A stretch of DNA of 64,000 nt, from positions 16,391,154 through 16,455,153 of the forward strand of contig JACDQD010000002.1 in assembly GCA_019843655.1 (NCBI GenBank), written 5' to 3'. Position 1 is the stretch's first letter. Each line of letters starts with the position of its first letter. Made by a program: the position numbers and the translations under genes. The notes below the pieces were generated by a model. That model searched no databases. It was not told the DNA's origin and saw nothing but the letters and a program-made list of their open reading frames with translations. This stretch comes from Lethocerus indicus. Taxonomy: Eukaryota; Arthropoda; Insecta; Hemiptera; Belostomatidae. Shown here in pieces: positions 60,889 through 64,000 of this stretch.

Positions 60889-61584
60889 GTGCCTTGTATG
60901 TTTATATAATGTGCAATATCCTAGATATCTTCGACGGTTAATAATTTCATTATGAAATTCTACGCACCCCAGTTTAATCAAACTAAATGACTATAACGTT
61001 GATAAACGAGAAATCTAAAAAATATAAATAATATTTACTCCATCTCATATTAGAATTTATTCCATAACGATTTTTAATGACGAGCCCAGAGTAAAATATA
61101 TTATAAAGTAATCAGCCGTTATATGAACATAATATGAATACGTTTACATCATTGGAAATTACGTCGTTGCTTGAATTGAAGAGACGATTATAATGTTGGG
61201 AAAACTCGAAACGGACGGGTTTTATAACCACAGGATGTTTCATGACACACAGTATATTTTCGTGTCAAAACTCAGAAGTAGAAATCAGCACGAAATTAAA
61301 GTCGGCTGATTTCCTGTGACGTATTTTATCGGCCATAACTTGGCTTATTACCTAGTTGACCGCAGCGCCCGAACATTGAGAGAGTGCGGATTTCCACTTG
61401 CCAAAAACGCCAAATCCAAGAAAATTCGGCGCACAGGCGAGCCTAAACTGTCGTCAATTCGGTCCGATAATTGTCCCGGATCTCGTCGCGAGAGCCTCTT
61501 TCGCGCTCCGATGTTCCAAGAGTGGCTGCGATGATAGACACGGACGAGTGAAACTCCGCCTTCGGAACGTTAAGAAAAAACGAG
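60889..61584. other. AT-rich spacer between modules A and B
   Basis: No similarity to the B-C spacer seen by eye, so the modules are not part of one simple tandem array. Confidence 0.4.
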
Positions 61585-61740
61585 GGAAAAAGGTCGGCCG
61601 AGGAAACCTTAAAGAGGAACTTACAATCTGAAAGGGGTGGAGTATTGAAGCGGGAGGGAAGGGAGGTCGTTAGATCGGCACCGCGATATACTTGGGCCTC
61701 AAATGTTCTCAGGTGTTGAATCTCCGCCCACGCTCGTGCT
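61585..61740 (+). repeat. Triplicated module, copy B
   Basis: CCTTAAAGAG (61607-61616), AAAGGGGTGGAGTATTGAAG (61631-61650), purine filler, TAGATCGGCA (61671-61680), GCGATATACT (61683-61692), TTCTCAGGTGTT (61706-61717) and TCTCCGCCCACGCT (61721-61734). From 61671 to 61734 it aligns without gaps to copy C, 53 of 64 positions identical by my count. Confidence 0.75.
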
Positions 61741-62439
61741 ATTTTCACTCCACAATAAAGTATTTTCCGAATTTCGTGTTTGCTCCCTGAGAAATTCGTG
61801 TGGAAAGCCCCGTCGAATAAAAATGATACCGCCGAAAGATAAATTACGAGCAGTATTATAAATCTCTGAAGCGGGCGTGAATTTTATCAACCGGGCTTAT
61901 TCGTCTCCTCTCGTAAACCAATGGGACCCATTTCTTTTTATTTACAAGTGGATGTGCTAATTTTTCTAATATATATCGGACTAATGTTATAAATTTGGTG
62001 ACATTAAAAGACCAAAGCATTACACAAATATCCCGCTCTGTACAGATATAATTCCAAATAAACCAGCCGGTATCTTTGGCCAAGATTCAAACCGGTGGAG
62101 GAATGTTTTAGTACGAACTGTCCAAGGTACATGACCTAATTAACAAATTATGTGCAGAAAGCCACAGAGTACGGCCTCTTCTCGATTAACATACTTGAGA
62201 GCGATTCACGTCGTACAAAAATAACGAAATTTATTATCGATTACTCTTTCTGATCTGAACGAGACATACCAGCCGGTACTGATATCTCCAAAACCAGATT
62301 TCTATGTACGTTCTGACACAAGGAGGGCAATCATACCCTCGCCGCTATGGTCCTCCGAGGGGAGGACCAAGTATCGGGCGCGCTCGTGAGTGCAGGCCTC
62401 AGATGAGGCTCAGATGGATTAGTGAGGGACGGAGAAGAA
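61741..62439. other. AT-rich spacer between modules B and C
   Basis: A GC-rich rise begins near 62300. Nothing recognised. Confidence 0.4.
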
Positions 62440-62625
62440 TGGTTAAAAAAAAACCACGAAACCTTAAAGAGGTGCACACAGTATCTCTCCCACTCTCTCT
62501 CTCTTATTCCTCTCTCTCCCTCTAAAGAGGTGTATTGAAGTCGAGGGAGGCCGGGTAGATCGGCATCACGATTTACTCGGGGCGGAGTTGTTCTCAGGTG
62601 TTAAGTCTCCGCCCACGCTAACACT
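62440..62625 (+). repeat. Triplicated module, copy C
   Basis: CCTTAAAGAGGTGCACAC (62462-62479), a CT-rich filler, TAAAGAGGTGTATTGAAG (62523-62540), TAGATCGGCA (62556-62565), CACGATTTACT (62567-62577), TTCTCAGGTGTTA (62591-62603) and TCTCCGCCCACGCT (62606-62619). It has both TTAAAGAGG-type blocks like copy A and the TCTCCGCCCACGCT tail like copy B. Confidence 0.75.
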
Positions 62626-62639
62626 GTTAATATCAATAA

Positions 62640-62880
62640 TGGCTGAGTGCGAGTGAGAGAGAAAGAGAGAGAGGGGAGAGTGAGGGAGGGAGGGAGAGAG
62701 TGAGAGAAGTAGACGGGATCGAGGGAAGTAAAAGAGAGAGAGAGAGAGAGAGAGGGGAGAGGGAGAGTGAGAGAGCTCATGCCCCGTATCATAGCGCCGG
62801 CCATTGGGAGCGAGCGAGAGAGAGAGAGTGAGATGGAGCCGAAGCGAGTGGGAGAGAGACGGAATGAGAGGAGGTGGGGA
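62640..62880 (+). repeat. Purine-rich GAGAG tract with interruptions
   Basis: About 240 bp of GA-rich plus strand containing several short (GA)n runs and many GAGAG words, interrupted at 62777-62800 by sequence ending in GGCCATTGG (GCCAT, Pho-type core, at 62800-62804). GAGA plus Pho words is a signature of insect Polycomb response elements, but microsatellite origin explains the GA words equally well. Confidence 0.7.
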
Positions 62881-63240
62881 GTTATCTCATGGTTGTTCAG
62901 ACAGTACGTGCTGAGATTTCCAGATACAGGGGAGTGCCACGGGCCTCCCCCCCATCTCCCGATCCTCACCCCCGCCAACCCCTCTCGTCCTTTACTCTCT
63001 CGCTCGCACCCTCTCCATTATCGTAGAAGCGCTAGCCGACACACTGCAATTATTTTTTCCCACCTTCCCGCGTCCGCTTCCACTTCGTTTTTCGTTATTA
63101 AGTCGCAACGGGCCTTTCGACACCAACTCCCTTTGGACGAAAATGTAATACAGATATTAGATATCAATTTAGAAGCAACATTCCGAATATTTAGTTCGAT
63201 TCAAAACGGCTATCCACTAGGCTAGATAAGGCAGAGGATA
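62881..63240. other. Pyrimidine-rich block after the purine tract
   Basis: At about 62940-63130 the plus strand is C/T-rich, the reverse skew of the preceding 240 bp. A plus-strand frame open across both (62767-63225) is a by-product of this composition. Confidence 0.45.
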
Positions 63241-64000
63241 TTGAGCGCGGGGTTAACCTAGTTTTGGCCTATAAAATCCAAAAACTAACAGGTACGCAAG
63301 AATCGAACGCTCGAAAAGGTCCGAAGCGTACGTCTCAGGGTATGAGCCGTCGCAATCCAAAATTCACATCAATTATTATCCCTACAGAACATATAATCCG
63401 TGAATGGTTCCGTGCATTCGACGACTTTAGTACAATTATTGAGTACAAAGTACTTACGTTTCAGTAAGCTACAAGGGAATAAAATATAAAGCCTAGAAAC
63501 GTATTCGCGATAAGAAATTTACAAATTCACAACACAAATTTACAAATAGACCCTGACTGACATTCAAGTTAAATAAGAGAAATATTGAGAGAAATGATTT
63601 TAGGAGGGGGATACATTTAATTTGTTTTAAAAAAACATAACAAATTTTCTACATTACTGCAACATAATAAAACTTCTGGGAATTAATTTGTATAAAACCG
63701 ATATTTCTTTAGAAGTAAATAAAAACAATAACCTTCAAAGTGAAATTGTGTGTAATTTATACAGGAGATAAAGATAGAATATCGATTATAATTCAAGGTT
63801 ACAACAAATGGATAAAATCAACTACTCTTACATAATCAAACAAGACAGGCGGTTCAGTTTATTTTTCATGAGATAAGGTGTTTGGAAATAAAAATAGATA
63901 GAATAGTTTATATTACATATATTTTCATCTCTAAATGAGATAAGCAAATATCGGCATATCGGCTGATTCTTATTTCAGTAAAATAATTTTTATATCAACA
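63241..64000. other. AT-rich right edge
   Basis: A 67-codon frame at 63264-63467 is not recognised. No island or repeat. Confidence 0.4.

Noticed and set aside
60821..62600. Simple tandem repeat of 885-bp units
   Set aside because: The equal pitch suggested it, but the spacers do not align and other blocks are displaced by 855-913 bp, so it is three modules rather than a simple array.

Overview
This window reads as non-coding DNA of an invertebrate, most likely an insect or other arthropod. CpG dinucleotides are not depleted, which argues against a vertebrate. The only element I can identify is a 5'-truncated Jockey-clade non-LTR retrotransposon copy. No complete protein-coding gene, tRNA, rRNA, snRNA or known microRNA could be recognised. 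I treat the window as a gene desert or a very large intron, and I cannot name the flanking gene or the species.

The base composition alternates strongly. AT-rich spacers rich in TAAT, ATTTA and AATAAA words are interrupted about every 1-2 kb by 150-700 bp islands that are GC-rich and CpG-rich. The islands carry GATA-type words (GATAAG/CTTATC), YY1/Pho-type AAGATGGC cores, homeodomain TAAT cores, GGGCCC palindromes, C or G homopolymers of 9-15 nt and G-quadruplex-prone runs. This resembles cis-regulatory islands around a developmental locus, but that is inference from composition and motifs. Several islands adjoin blocks with strong purine/pyrimidine strand asymmetry, most clearly 31320-31650, 32150-32345, 38020-38325 and 62640-63130.

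The most notable structures are these. (1) A module present three times at the right end (about 60600-60860, 61585-61740 and 62440-62625), with shared blocks in the same order and the TTCTCAGGTG block spaced exactly 885 bp twice. (2) An island at 38470-39030 with a dense CGATAAG/CTTATCG cluster and two copies of a composite site, CGATARG directly abutting an RFX-type X-box (GTNRCC-N2-GGCAAC) followed by AATCTCG. (3) The Jockey insertion at 43509-44110, bounded by a 14-bp target-site duplication and holding a frameshifted reverse-transcriptase C-terminus. (4) A nested inverted-repeat element at 44916-45043. (5) Several short perfect hairpins (4873, 19151, 42608, 47002) and inverted GATA palindromes (10412, 28924).

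Microsatellites are conspicuous: (TC)51 at 415-516, a (GA) array of about 56 units at 4963-5075, (CT)14 at 3161-3189 and (TA)19 at 44185-44222. A few open stretches have exon-like borders, best at 55924-56085 on the minus strand and also at 59957-60139, 45298-45370 and 2123-2350 on the plus strand. None matches a family I recognise, and all are low confidence.
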